Origin: JAFECT01 sp036501825
Lineage (GTDB): Bacteria; Pseudomonadota; Alphaproteobacteria; Caulobacterales; Caulobacteraceae
Direction of reading: 5' to 3'
Length of the DNA stretch: 64,000 bases
NCBI GenBank assembly: GCA_036501825.1
Contig: DASXZP010000005.1
Coordinates: 107,831-171,830 of the forward strand
In this document: positions 1 to 7,613 of the stretch, piece after piece
Numbering within the stretch: position 1 is the first letter of the stretch
Layout: every line of letters begins with the position of its first letter
Made by a program: the position numbers and the translations under genes
Notes under the pieces: model-generated
The model's input: only the letters and a program-made list of their open reading frames with translations
The model's database searches: none
Told to the model about the DNA's origin: nothing

Positions 1-94
1 CGAACAGCATCATGAACACGCGGTAGCGCAGCTTGTGCGGCTGCGGCTTCAGCCGTGCGTGATGCACAACACCAGGATAGAGCGCCGACTTCAT
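1..94 (-). CDS. DUF1365 family protein (N-terminal fragment, runs off the left edge)
   Basis: The first 31 codons are present. The start ATG at 94..92 overlaps the stop of the upstream flavoprotein gene in a 4-base ATGA, so the two are translationally coupled. The visible N-terminus begins MKSALYPGVVHHARLKP and continues with RYRVFMMLF, the opening pattern of DUF1365 proteins. DUF1365 genes habitually sit beside COG2907 flavoproteins and CFA-synthase-like methyltransferases, as here. The biochemical role is unknown; membership in the lipid-modification island is inferred from context. Confidence 0.75.
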   Translation of the reverse strand, partial: MKSALYPGVVHHARLKPQPHKLRYRVFMMLF

Positions 95-1461
95 GCGACA
101 CGCTCCAGCGGCACGCGTTGCGGCGCGGGCCCCAGCGTAATCCGGCCGGACTCGTCGGCCACCTGCCAGGGACGGCGTACGCCGCCCAGCTGTTCGGCGA
201 CCGCCAACCCCGCCTGCAGCCCGTCCTCGTGGAATCCGGAGCCGAAATGGGCGCCGCAGTACCAGATCCCGCCCTCGCCCTGCAGCGACCAGAGTTGGCG
301 TTGCGCGCGCACGGCGGCGGCGTCGAACAGCGGATGGTCGTAGGCTTCGACTTTCAGCACGCTATCCGGGCGCGGCGCGTGGTGCGGGTTCAGGGTGACG
401 AACAATGGCTTGGGCGTGGTCACGCCCTGCAGGCTGTTCATCCAGTAGGACACCGAACAGACGTCGCCGCCCGACGAGCGTCCGACGTAGTTCCACGCCG
501 ACCACAGGGCCTTGCGTTTGGGCATCAGGGCGGGATCGGTGTGCAGCACTGCAAGGTTCTTGGTGTAGCGGAAGGCGCCCAGCAGGCGGCGCTCGTCCAC
601 CGTCGGCGCCTCGAGCATCGCCAAGGCCTGGTCTGCGTGGGTCGCGATGACCACCTCGTCGAAGCGTTCGACTGAACCCTGCGCATCCATCACCTCGACG
701 CCCTCACTGGTGCGGCGCACCCGCCGGGCGCCGCGGCCCAGGCGCACCGTGTCGGCGTAGCGGGCGGTGATCTTCTCGACGTAGGACCGGCTGCCGCCCT
801 CGACCGTGCGCCAGAGCGGGCGCGCCAGGAACTGCAGCAGGCCGTGGTTCTCGAAGAAGCGCACGAAGGCGCAGGCGGGATAGTCGCGGATCGCATCCGG
901 CGGCGCCGACCAGATCGCCGCCGCCTGGGGCAACAGGTGTTCGTTCTGGAACGCGCGCGAATAGCCCTCGGCGTCGAGGTAGTCGCCGAGCGAGATCAGG
1001 TCCGGATCGGTCGGTGAAATGTCGACCTTGGCCCGACGGTAGAAGCGCATCAGCTCGCCGGCCATCGACCAGAACCTGGGGCTGAACAGGTTGGACGGCC
1101 GCGCCAGCAGCGCGGTCAGGTCCTTGGCGGCATATTCGGTGCGGCCTTCGTCGAGGGAGACGGCGAAGGTCATGTCCGATAGTTTGGTCTCGACGCCTAA
1201 GTGTTTGAACAGGGCGGTCAGGTTCGGATAGTTGATCTCGTTGAAGACGATGAAACCGGTGTCCACGGGCGTCACGCCCTGCGCAAACACCGCATCGACC
1301 GTGTTGGAGTGCCCGCCCAGCCGCGTGTCGCGTTCGTAGACCGTGACGTCGTGGCGTTCGCTGAGGAGCCATGCCGCCGACATGCCCGATATCCCCGTCC
1401 CGATCACCGCGACCTTGAGCGGCGCTGCGGCGCGGGGGTCTCTCGACGTGAAGGGGATCAT
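91..1461 (-). CDS. COG2907 FAD-dependent amine-oxidase-like protein of the fatty-acid modification island
   Basis: The protein has 456 residues. The N-terminus carries a dinucleotide-binding fold (VAVIGTGISGMSAAWLL, near residues 17-33) followed by the ERDTRLGGHSNT segment typical of flavin amine oxidase/desaturase proteins of COG2907. The family occurs next to cyclopropane-fatty-acid-synthase-type methyltransferases. In Rhodobacter sphaeroides relatives belong to the sigma-E/ChrR regulon and to furan-fatty-acid synthesis, so an unsaturated acyl chain is the likely substrate (inference). It is divergent from the sigma factor gene and has its own candidate sigma-E promoter about 50 bp upstream. 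DUF1365 follows with a 4-bp overlap. The family call is firm; the exact reaction is not established. Confidence 0.85.
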   Translation of the reverse strand: MIPFTSRDPRAAAPLKVAVIGTGISGMSAAWLLSERHDVTVYERDTRLGGHSNTVDAVFAQGVTPVDTGFIVFNEINYPNLTALFKHLGVETKLSDMTFAVSLDEGRTEYAAKDLTALLARPSNLFSPRFWSMAGELMRFYRRAKVDISPTDPDLISLGDYLDAEGYSRAFQNEHLLPQAAAIWSAPPDAIRDYPACAFVRFFENHGLLQFLARPLWRTVEGGSRSYVEKITARYADTVRLGRGARRVRRTSEGVEVMDAQGSVERFDEVVIATHADQALAMLEAPTVDERRLLGAFRYTKNLAVLHTDPALMPKRKALWSAWNYVGRSSGGDVCSVSYWMNSLQGVTTPKPLFVTLNPHHAPRPDSVLKVEAYDHPLFDAAAVRAQRQLWSLQGEGGIWYCGAHFGSGFHEDGLQAGLAVAEQLGGVRRPWQVADESGRITLGPAPQRVPLERVA

Positions 1462-1509
1462 GGGCGTCCGATCGGATGCGGGCGTCCGGCCGGCAGGCGC
1501 CGGACATGA

Positions 1510-1539
1510 GGCATACGGCTCGGGTTCGAGGGCAGATCA
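1510..1539 (-). promoter_or_regulatory. Candidate sigma-E (ChrR-type) promoter of the COG2907 gene
   Basis: Read on the minus strand there is TGATCT at 1539..1534, an 18-base spacer, then TATGCC at 1515..1510. TGATCC-like -35 elements are the hallmark of Rhodobacter RpoE/ChrR promoters. Transcription would start near 1503, leaving about 40 nt before the ATG at 1461. The same spacing occurs in the divergent promoter at 1564-1593. Confidence 0.6.
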
Positions 1540-1563
1540 CCGCGACGTCGCGAAAGCGAACAG

Positions 1564-1593
1564 TGATCCGGCCGGGCGGCTGCAGCGTATTGC
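1564..1593 (+). promoter_or_regulatory. Candidate autoregulated sigma-E promoter of the sigma/anti-sigma operon
   Basis: TGATCC lies at 1564-1569, then 18 bases, then TATTGC at 1588-1593. This matches the -35 used by ChrR-controlled RpoE sigma factors and has the same geometry as the divergent promoter at 1510-1539. Transcription would start near 1600. This argues against the ATG at 1599 as the sigma start and favours the GTG at 1692 or 1716. Confidence 0.6.
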
Positions 1594-1691
1594 TTGCCAT
1601 GGACGGTCTGGCGCTCTCCCCCGCGTTTCCCCGCTTGCGGTTGTTTCGGCCGCAGGCGGGGCGGCGTGCGCTCAGGCCTTGGCGGCATAAG

Positions 1692-2267
1692 GTGCGGGAG
1701 GCGGACATAGCGCCGGTGAAGACCACCGCCGATCCGGCGGACCTGATCGAGGCGGTGGCGCGCACGCAAGACCGCGACGCCTTTGCGAGCCTGTTCGCCC
1801 ATTTCGCGCCGCGCCTGAAGAGCTATCTGATGGGGCTCGGCACATCGGCCGCCGCCGCCGAGGAGCTTGTGCAGGAGACCCTGCTCGCGGTCTGGCGCAA
1901 GGCGGCGTCCTTCGACCGCTCCCGCGCCGGCGCCGCGACCTGGCTGTTCACCATCGCGCGTAACCTGCGCATCGACGCGGCGCGGCGTGAGCGCACGGCG
2001 CTCGCCTATGCCGTCGATGTGACCGACGAACCCGAGGCCCCCGAACAACCCGATGCGGAGGTGAGCGCGACGCAGCGCGAGGGCCGGGTGCGTGAAGCCA
2101 TGAAGACCCTGCCGTCCGACCAGGCCGCGGTGATCCGCCTGGCCTTCTTTCAGGAGAAGGCGCATTCGGAGATCGCCGATGCGCTGGGCATCCCCCTGGG
2201 GACGGTCAAGTCGCGCGTGAGGCTCGCCATGGCGCGCCTGCGTGAACGTCTGGAGGACCTGAAGTGA
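1692..2267 (+). CDS. rpoE: ECF sigma factor, RpoE/ChrR-partnered type
   Basis: From the GTG at 1692 the protein has 191 residues. Region 2 holds DAFASLFAHFAPRLKSYL and the WLFTIARNLRIDAARR segment. Region 4 holds LPSDQAAVIRLAFF and the helix-turn-helix PLGTVKSRVRLAMARLRE. The stop overlaps the GTG start of a ChrR-type anti-sigma gene (GTGA at 2264-2267), the standard pairing for the singlet-oxygen/organic-peroxide-responsive ECF group. A candidate self-recognised promoter lies upstream. The open frame extends further upstream and includes an ATG at 1599, but that would coincide with the predicted transcription start; GTG 1716 is an alternative. Confidence 0.88.
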   Translation: MREADIAPVKTTADPADLIEAVARTQDRDAFASLFAHFAPRLKSYLMGLGTSAAAAEELVQETLLAVWRKAASFDRSRAGAATWLFTIARNLRIDAARRERTALAYAVDVTDEPEAPEQPDAEVSATQREGRVREAMKTLPSDQAAVIRLAFFQEKAHSEIADALGIPLGTVKSRVRLAMARLRERLEDLK

Positions 2268-2884
2268 GCGTGCGTCATCATCCCGCCGACGCAATCCTCG
2301 CCGACTATGCGGCGGGCGCTTTGAAGCCGGGCTTCGACCTGGTGGTCGCCGCGCACCTCGAGCGCTGCCCCGCGTGCCGCGCAACGGTGCGCCTGTTCGA
2401 AAGCGCCAAGGCCGGCGCGATCGAGGACGCCGCCCCCGCCGCCGTCGAAGCCGACGCGCTGTCGCGACTGATGGCGCGGCTCGACGAGCCGGCGCCGCCC
2501 GAACCCGTACGCGACCCACGCCCCCTGCTGCAGCGCCTGCCGCTGAAGCGCCGCCGCTGGCTCGCGCCCAAGGTCTGGGTGCAGCCGGTCGACGTGGCGG
2601 TGGGACGCGAAGACAAGGTGTATCTGCTCTATGTCGGCGCCGGTCTGCGCGGTCTCGATCACACCCACTCGGGCCCCGAGTTCACCCAGGTGATGTCAGG
2701 CGCCCTGAACGACGATGGCGAGGTGTTCGCCGCAGGCGACTTCTGCGAGCGCGGGCCTGAGCATTCGCACCAGCCGGTGGTCGAACCCGACGACGGCGGC
2801 TGTCTGTGCCTAGCGGCGACCGAAGGGCCGCTGGTCGCGCGTGACTGGTTCGGCCGGTTGATCCGCGCCGCTGCCGGCGTCTGA
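2264..2884 (+). CDS. chrR: ChrR-like zinc anti-sigma factor with cupin domain
   Basis: The protein has 206 residues. The N-terminal ZAS anti-sigma domain carries His6, His31, Cys35 and Cys38 (AHLERCPACR), the same residue numbers as the zinc ligands of Rhodobacter sphaeroides ChrR. The C-terminal cupin domain shows His133, His135 and Glu139 (DHTHSGPEF), with His167/His169 (EHSH) as the remaining ligand, and a Cys180-x-Cys182 pair late in the domain. By family knowledge it holds the sigma factor inactive and releases it on singlet oxygen or peroxide. The start GTG overlaps the sigma stop, giving coupled 1:1 synthesis. Three bases separate it from the DUF1295 gene. Confidence 0.9.
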   Translation: MSVRHHPADAILADYAAGALKPGFDLVVAAHLERCPACRATVRLFESAKAGAIEDAAPAAVEADALSRLMARLDEPAPPEPVRDPRPLLQRLPLKRRRWLAPKVWVQPVDVAVGREDKVYLLYVGAGLRGLDHTHSGPEFTQVMSGALNDDGEVFAAGDFCERGPEHSHQPVVEPDDGGCLCLAATEGPLVARDWFGRLIRAAAGV

Positions 2885-2886
2885 GC

Positions 2887-3795
2887 GTGGACCCGGTCAC
2901 CGCCGGTTCGGGCGTCAGCATCCTCATGCTGTTCGCGGGCGTGCTCGGTTTCATGGCGCTCGTGATGATCGCGTCATGGCTGACCCAGAAGCTCACCCAC
3001 AACACCGGCTGGGTCGACGTGTTCTGGAGCTACGGCATGGGCGTCAGCGGCGCCGCCGTCGCCCTGATCGCGGTGAATGCGGACACGGTGAACGCCCTGC
3101 CGGTCTCGCCGGTGCGCCGCTGGATCGTGGCGATCATGATCCTGCTGTGGGCGGCCAGGCTCGGAACCTACGTTGCCCTGCGCGTCGCACGCTCGGCCGA
3201 GGACGTGCGCTATCGCCAGCTGCGTAGCAAGTGGGGCGGTCGTTTCGAGGTCAATCTGTTCGGCTTCGTGCTGGTCCAGGCGCCGGCGGCGGCGTTGTTC
3301 GCCATCGCGCCCTATCTCGCCGCGCGGCCGCAGCGGTACGAGCTCGGCGTGCAGGACATTCTCGCGATCCTGATCTGGGCCACAGCGCTCGGCGGCGAAA
3401 GCCTGGCCGACGCGCAGATGAAGCGCTTCAAGGCGAACCCGAAGAACCAAGGCAAGATCTGCGACACCGGGCTGTGGGCCTGGTCGCGCCACCCGAACTA
3501 TTTCTTCGAGTGGATCGTCTGGCTCGCCTATCCGGTCATGGCGATCTCGACCGACGACCCGGTGAGCTGGCTATCCCTGATTGCGCCCGTGGTGATGTTC
3601 GCCGTGCTGCGTTTCGGCACCGGCGTGCCGCCGCTCGAAAAATCCATGGCCGCCTCGCGCGGCAAGGCCTGGGACGAATACAAGGCCAAGACGTCCACCT
3701 TCCTGCTGCTGCCGCCGCGTAAGAAGGTCGATGCGAAGTCCGCTCAAAAACCCTCCCCCAAGAATCCCTCCTCGAAGACCGGAACAAAGCGATGA
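2887..3795 (+). CDS. DUF1295 integral membrane protein (steroid 5-alpha-reductase-like fold)
   Basis: The protein has 302 residues with about seven hydrophobic segments. The C-terminal signature CDTGLWAWSRHPNYFFEW near residues 195-215 is the conserved block of DUF1295 and related isoprenylcysteine-methyltransferase/5-alpha-reductase-like membrane enzymes. The GTG start at 2887 follows the anti-sigma stop by two bases, and the stop overlaps the next gene by 4 bp, so it belongs to the sigma-E operon. A reductase or methyl-transfer role on a membrane lipid is plausible but inferred. The last 25 residues are Lys/Ser/Pro-rich and look like a cytoplasmic tail. Confidence 0.85.
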   Translation: MDPVTAGSGVSILMLFAGVLGFMALVMIASWLTQKLTHNTGWVDVFWSYGMGVSGAAVALIAVNADTVNALPVSPVRRWIVAIMILLWAARLGTYVALRVARSAEDVRYRQLRSKWGGRFEVNLFGFVLVQAPAAALFAIAPYLAARPQRYELGVQDILAILIWATALGGESLADAQMKRFKANPKNQGKICDTGLWAWSRHPNYFFEWIVWLAYPVMAISTDDPVSWLSLIAPVVMFAVLRFGTGVPPLEKSMAASRGKAWDEYKAKTSTFLLLPPRKKVDAKSAQKPSPKNPSSKTGTKR

Positions 3796-4817
3796 CCCTG
3801 CTCGCCTCCACGGTGACCGCCCTCGAAGCGGCGCCCCTGCCCGACGTGTTGCGCAAACAGGCCGTGTCCTGGCTCGTCGGCGCCGCGCGCAAGCGGCTGG
3901 CCCGCGCGCCGTCCGATTTCGAACAGCACTTCGCCGAGACCATGGCCACGCGCCCGATCGCCGAACACGCTGACGCCGCCAACGCCCAGCACTACGAAGT
4001 ACCCTCGGCGTTTTTCCGGCAGGTGCTGGGCCCGCGCCTGAAATACTCCTGCTGCCTCTATGACGACGGCGTGACCTCGCTGGCCGATGCGGAAACCCGC
4101 GCGCTCAGCGAAACCTGCGCCCACGCCGGCCTGAAGGACGGCCAGGCGGTGCTCGAGCTCGGCTGCGGCTGGGGCTCGCTGTCGCTGTGGATAGCGGAGC
4201 GCTACCCGCATTCGACGATCACGGCGGTGTCGAACTCGGCGACCCAACGGGCCCACATCATGGCCCAGGCCCAGGCGCGCGGCCTGACTAATCTCAACGT
4301 CGTCACCGCCGACATGAACGATTTCCGCACCGGCGAGCGGTTCGATCGCGTGGTCTCGGTGGAAATGTTCGAGCACATGTCCAACTGGCGCAGTCTGTTC
4401 GCGCGCGTGCGCGGCTGGTTGAAGGAGGACGGGCGCGTGTTCATCCACGTGTTCACCCACCGCTCGACCCCCTACCGTTTCGACCACGCCGACAAGTCCG
4501 ACTGGATCGCCCAGCACTTCTTCACCGGCGGCATCATGCCGAGCCATGGCCTGATCAAGCGCTTCCCGGACCTGTTCGAGGTCGAAGACGAATGGGTGTG
4601 GAACGGCGCCCACTATCAGAAGACCGCGCTGGACTGGCTGGCCAACTTCGACGCGCGCATCGATGTCCTCCGTCCGATCCTGAAGTCGACCTACGGCCGC
4701 GACGCGCGCCTGTGGGAACAACGCTGGCGTCTGTTCTTCCTCGCCACCGCCGGCCTGTTCGGCGATTCCCAGGGCCGCGAGTGGGCGGTCAGCCACTATC
4801 GCCTGAAAGCGGCGTGA
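3792..4817 (+). CDS. CFA-synthase-family SAM-dependent fatty-acid methyltransferase
   Basis: The protein has 341 residues. The SAM-binding motif VLELGCGWGSLSLW lies at residues 120-133. The upstream NAQHYEVPSAFF and KYSCCLYDDG segments are typical of cyclopropane-fatty-acid-synthase-like methyltransferases, and VEMFEHM is motif post-I/II. It is shorter than E. coli Cfa (382 residues) and resembles the group that includes Rhodobacter UfaM/CfaA-like enzymes, which methylate an unsaturated acyl chain of a phospholipid. Its position in a sigma-E/ChrR operon with DUF1295 and opposite COG2907 supports that role. Product chemistry (cyclopropane, methyl branch or furan precursor) cannot be told from sequence. 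Confidence 0.87.
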   Translation: MTLLASTVTALEAAPLPDVLRKQAVSWLVGAARKRLARAPSDFEQHFAETMATRPIAEHADAANAQHYEVPSAFFRQVLGPRLKYSCCLYDDGVTSLADAETRALSETCAHAGLKDGQAVLELGCGWGSLSLWIAERYPHSTITAVSNSATQRAHIMAQAQARGLTNLNVVTADMNDFRTGERFDRVVSVEMFEHMSNWRSLFARVRGWLKEDGRVFIHVFTHRSTPYRFDHADKSDWIAQHFFTGGIMPSHGLIKRFPDLFEVEDEWVWNGAHYQKTALDWLANFDARIDVLRPILKSTYGRDARLWEQRWRLFFLATAGLFGDSQGREWAVSHYRLKAA

Positions 4818-4818
4818 G

Positions 4819-5226
4819 GTGCGCTACGTCGTAGCGTTTGTCGCCGCGGCGGCTGTGTTCCTGGTCATGGACTTCACATGGCTGTCGCAGACCAATGCCA
4901 CCATCTACCGGCCGATCATCGGCGAACTGCTCTCCCCCGCACTTCGAGTCGGGCCCGCGATCGCGTTTTATGTAGTTTATCTCGCGGGCCTGACCTTTTT
5001 TGCAATTGCGCCAGCCCTGAACGGCGGCGGCATAAAGCGTGCGCTCTTAAACGGCGCCCTCTACGGTCTGTGCGCCTACGCCACCTACGATCTGACCAAC
5101 CAGGCGACCCTGAAGGTCTGGGCGACGCAACTGACCCTGCTCGACCTCGGCTGGGGCATGATCGTCTCGACCGTTGCGGCCACGGCAGGCTTCGGCGCCG
5201 CGAGCGCGCTAAAAAAGGCCGGCTGA
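4819..5226 (+). CDS. DUF2177 family membrane protein
   Basis: The protein has 135 residues and four predicted membrane helices. The N-terminal VFLVMDFTWLSQTNATIYRP and the internal NGALYGLCAYATYDLTNQAT are the conserved segments of DUF2177. The GTG start is one base after the methyltransferase stop, so it is the last gene of the sigma-E operon. DUF2177 genes recur beside CFA-synthase-like genes. The function is unknown; a helper role in lipid modification is inferred from context only. Confidence 0.85.
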   Translation: MRYVVAFVAAAAVFLVMDFTWLSQTNATIYRPIIGELLSPALRVGPAIAFYVVYLAGLTFFAIAPALNGGGIKRALLNGALYGLCAYATYDLTNQATLKVWATQLTLLDLGWGMIVSTVAATAGFGAASALKKAG

Positions 5227-5447
5227 TCGCTTCCACCGTAAAGGCACCGTACTAACGGTGCGTGCGGACTTTTCCAGGCGTCCCAGGCCGTCGTGGATCG
5301 ATGTCAAAGACCCTGAGCACTCTCGCATTCTACCACGCCCCGCGCCAAAGACCGAGAGCGCGACGCGCCCGGAAAAGTCCGGGGATGACGAAATGGCGAA
5401 GCTGGGGCTAAGCTCACGACCGCTGGCCGGGGGCGGGAGCGGTGACC

Positions 5448-5849
5448 ATGAAAACTCCAATCGTGCTTTGTGCGGCGCTGGTTGCGGCCGTGGCGTTGGG
5501 CGGGTGCCACAAGATCTCGGAGAGCCTGCACGGCGGCCAGCACGCGAAGGGACGCTATCTCGGCGTCGGTATCTATACGCCCTCGGACCCCTGGCGTCGT
5601 TTGCAGGACGCGCAACAGCCGAACAAGGCGTCAAAGACGGCGAACGATCAGGCCGTGATTGTCGTCGTCGACAGCAACACCGGCGAACTGCGCGCGTGCG
5701 GCGATCTCTCCGGCTACTGCGTCGGCATGAACCCGTGGCAGAAAGACCTGACCGGCGCGCAGAGGGCTCCGGTGGTCCTCTCACCTCTGAGGGATGGTGA
5801 CGCGGCCTCGGATGACACGCCGACGCCGGCCGCGACGGTGAAGCCGTAA
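5448..5849 (+). CDS. Small lipoprotein of unknown function
   Basis: The protein has 133 residues from ATG 5448, which has GGGAG eight bases upstream. A signal peptide ends in a lipobox (ALGGC, Cys near residue 19), so it should be an acylated envelope protein. The mature part holds two cysteines (RACGDLSGYCVG) that could form a disulphide, and an acidic Thr/Pro tail. I do not recognise a domain. The 221-base gap before it has only a short palindrome near 5243-5260 and no clear terminator. Confidence 0.6.
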   Translation: MKTPIVLCAALVAAVALGGCHKISESLHGGQHAKGRYLGVGIYTPSDPWRRLQDAQQPNKASKTANDQAVIVVVDSNTGELRACGDLSGYCVGMNPWQKDLTGAQRAPVVLSPLRDGDAASDDTPTPAATVKP

Positions 5850-5974
5850 GCCAGTGGCGGTTTCATTTACCTTATGCAGAAGGCCGGCTAGGCCGTGCCG
5901 CCGAGCTTGGGCGGAACGGCGCCGGTGCAACTGCGTTTGCGGTTACGGCGCGAGGGCGCCGGACGGAGTACGCC

Positions 5975-6424
5975 ATGAGCAACCTAGTTTCCGACGACGA
6001 AGCCACGGTCCAGACCACCGTGAACCCCGATGGGACCACGACCCGTGTCGTGCATGCAGCGCCCAGCCGCGCCGGCTATTGGATCGCCGGCCTTGTCGCG
6101 GTCGTCGCTATTATCGCCGTCGCCTACATGGTGGTGAGCCGCAACAATCAAACGGCGGACGCCAACGCCACGCAGGCTGCAGTCAGCAACGCCTACCAGC
6201 AAGGCCAGACCCAAGGCCAAATTGACGCCGCCAGCCAACTCACGGCGGCGCAGCAGGCCGCCGCGGCTCAGACCGCTCAGGCCCAGGCCGCCCAAAGCCA
6301 GGCCGCGGCGGCGCAGGCTTCGATCGCGCAGAGCGCCGACGCCGCCAACCGCGCTGCGGCGCGCGCCCAACGCGCCGCGGACCGGAGCGCCGACACCCCG
6401 CCGCCGAGCGACACCCCGCAGTGA
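5975..6424 (+). CDS. Single-pass membrane protein with Ala/Gln-rich coiled-coil tail
   Basis: The protein has 149 residues. About 30 polar residues precede one transmembrane helix (IAGLVAVVAIIAVAYMVVS, about residues 33-51). A low-complexity Ala/Gln-rich stretch of about 75 residues follows, predicted helical, then a Pro/Asp tail. No family is recognised. The coding call rests on the clean ATG start and a membrane helix that would be unlikely in a shadow frame. Confidence 0.55.
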   Translation: MSNLVSDDEATVQTTVNPDGTTTRVVHAAPSRAGYWIAGLVAVVAIIAVAYMVVSRNNQTADANATQAAVSNAYQQGQTQGQIDAASQLTAAQQAAAAQTAQAQAAQSQAAAAQASIAQSADAANRAAARAQRAADRSADTPPPSDTPQ

Positions 6425-6443
6425 GCGTAGCCACGCAACACGA

Positions 6444-7553
6444 CTAGGATAACCGCGCGGCCACTTCCTCGCCGATCGCCAGGGATGAAGTCAGCCCGGG
6501 GCTTTCGATGCCGAACAGGGCGATGAGGCCCGGCAGGCCGTGCATCGCCGGATCGCAGATATCGAAGTCCGGTTGCGGTTCGTCGGGGCCGTGGAGTTTG
6601 GGGCGGATGCCGGCGAAGTCGGGGGATAGGGCGCCGTCCTTCAGGCCGGGCCAGAAGCTGCGTACGCGGTCGTAGAAATAACCGGCGCGCGCGGGGTCGA
6701 CCTCGTAGTTCTCGTGCTCGACCCATTCCAGGTCCGGCCCGAAGTGCGCGCGTCCGCCCAGGTCGCGCTTGTAGTGCAGGCCCAGCGCGCCGTGGATCGG
6801 CGGCGGATAGACCAGCATGCGGAACGGCGGCTTACCCGCCAGCGCGAAATAGCTGCCCTTGCCGTAGTGCAGGCGCGGGATCTGCGCCTTGGGAAACCCT
6901 TCGATCATGCCGGCGCAGGTCTGGGCGCCGAGGCCGGCGGCGATCACCAGCTCGCGCGAACGCAGTGTGGATGGCTCCTCCCCGCTGGCGCGCACCTCAA
7001 AGCCGCCGCCTTCCAGCGGCGTCGCACCTGCAAACGGCGAGGCGCGCGCGATGGCGCCCCCGGCGTCCTCGATCTCGCCTTCGAGCGCCAGCATGTAGCC
7101 GTGGGCTTCGAAGATGCCGGTCTCTTGCGAATAGAGCGCCATCTCGCAGCGGATTTCGGGCTCGTGCGCCCGCGCCTCGGCGGCCGAGATCAGCGAGACG
7201 TTCTCGACGCCGTTGATCGCCGCCTGGCGCGCGATGGCTTCGATCTCGGCGATGTTCTCTGTGTGCGGCGCCACCACCAGCTTGCCGCACTTCTCGTGCG
7301 GGACCTTGTGCGCCTCCAGGAATGCATAGAGCGCGCGGCGGCCCTCGACGCACAGCCGCGCCTTCAACGAACCCGTCGGATAGTACAGCCCCGCGTGGAT
7401 CACCTCGGAATTGCGCGAGGAAATCCCCTGCCCGATCAGGGTCTGCTTCTCGAGCACCACCACCGAGCGAGCGCGCCGCGCCAGGGCATAGCCGCAGGCC
7501 AAGCCCACGGCGCCTGCGCCCACCACGGTCACATCCACATCGAACGGAATCAT
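6444..7553 (-). CDS. FAD-dependent oxidoreductase of the L-2-hydroxyglutarate oxidase type
   Basis: The protein has 369 residues in a DAO fold: an N-terminal Rossmann motif VTVVGAGAVGLACGYAL, then GQGISSRNSEVIHAGLYYP, the signature of L-2-hydroxyglutarate dehydrogenase/oxidase (LhgO-like) proteins. The C-terminal PDFAGIRPKLHGP and FGIESPGLTSSLAIGE segments complete FAD binding. The likely reaction is oxidation of L-2-hydroxyglutarate or a related 2-hydroxyacid to the 2-oxoacid, passing electrons to quinone or oxygen. It is monocistronic and convergent with the coiled-coil membrane protein gene, with 19 bp between stops. Confidence 0.85.
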   Translation of the reverse strand: MIPFDVDVTVVGAGAVGLACGYALARRARSVVVLEKQTLIGQGISSRNSEVIHAGLYYPTGSLKARLCVEGRRALYAFLEAHKVPHEKCGKLVVAPHTENIAEIEAIARQAAINGVENVSLISAAEARAHEPEIRCEMALYSQETGIFEAHGYMLALEGEIEDAGGAIARASPFAGATPLEGGGFEVRASGEEPSTLRSRELVIAAGLGAQTCAGMIEGFPKAQIPRLHYGKGSYFALAGKPPFRMLVYPPPIHGALGLHYKRDLGGRAHFGPDLEWVEHENYEVDPARAGYFYDRVRSFWPGLKDGALSPDFAGIRPKLHGPDEPQPDFDICDPAMHGLPGLIALFGIESPGLTSSLAIGEEVAARLS

Positions 7554-7613
7554 CGCGCCAGCATAACGCGCGAAATGGCGCCCAGTCTTGCTCGGACAGT
7601 CTTGCGCGTCGGG

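Noticed and set aside
1599..1691. ATG 1599 as the sigma-factor start
   Set aside because: It coincides with the expected transcription start of the promoter at 1564-1593 and would add about 30 residues with no family counterpart.
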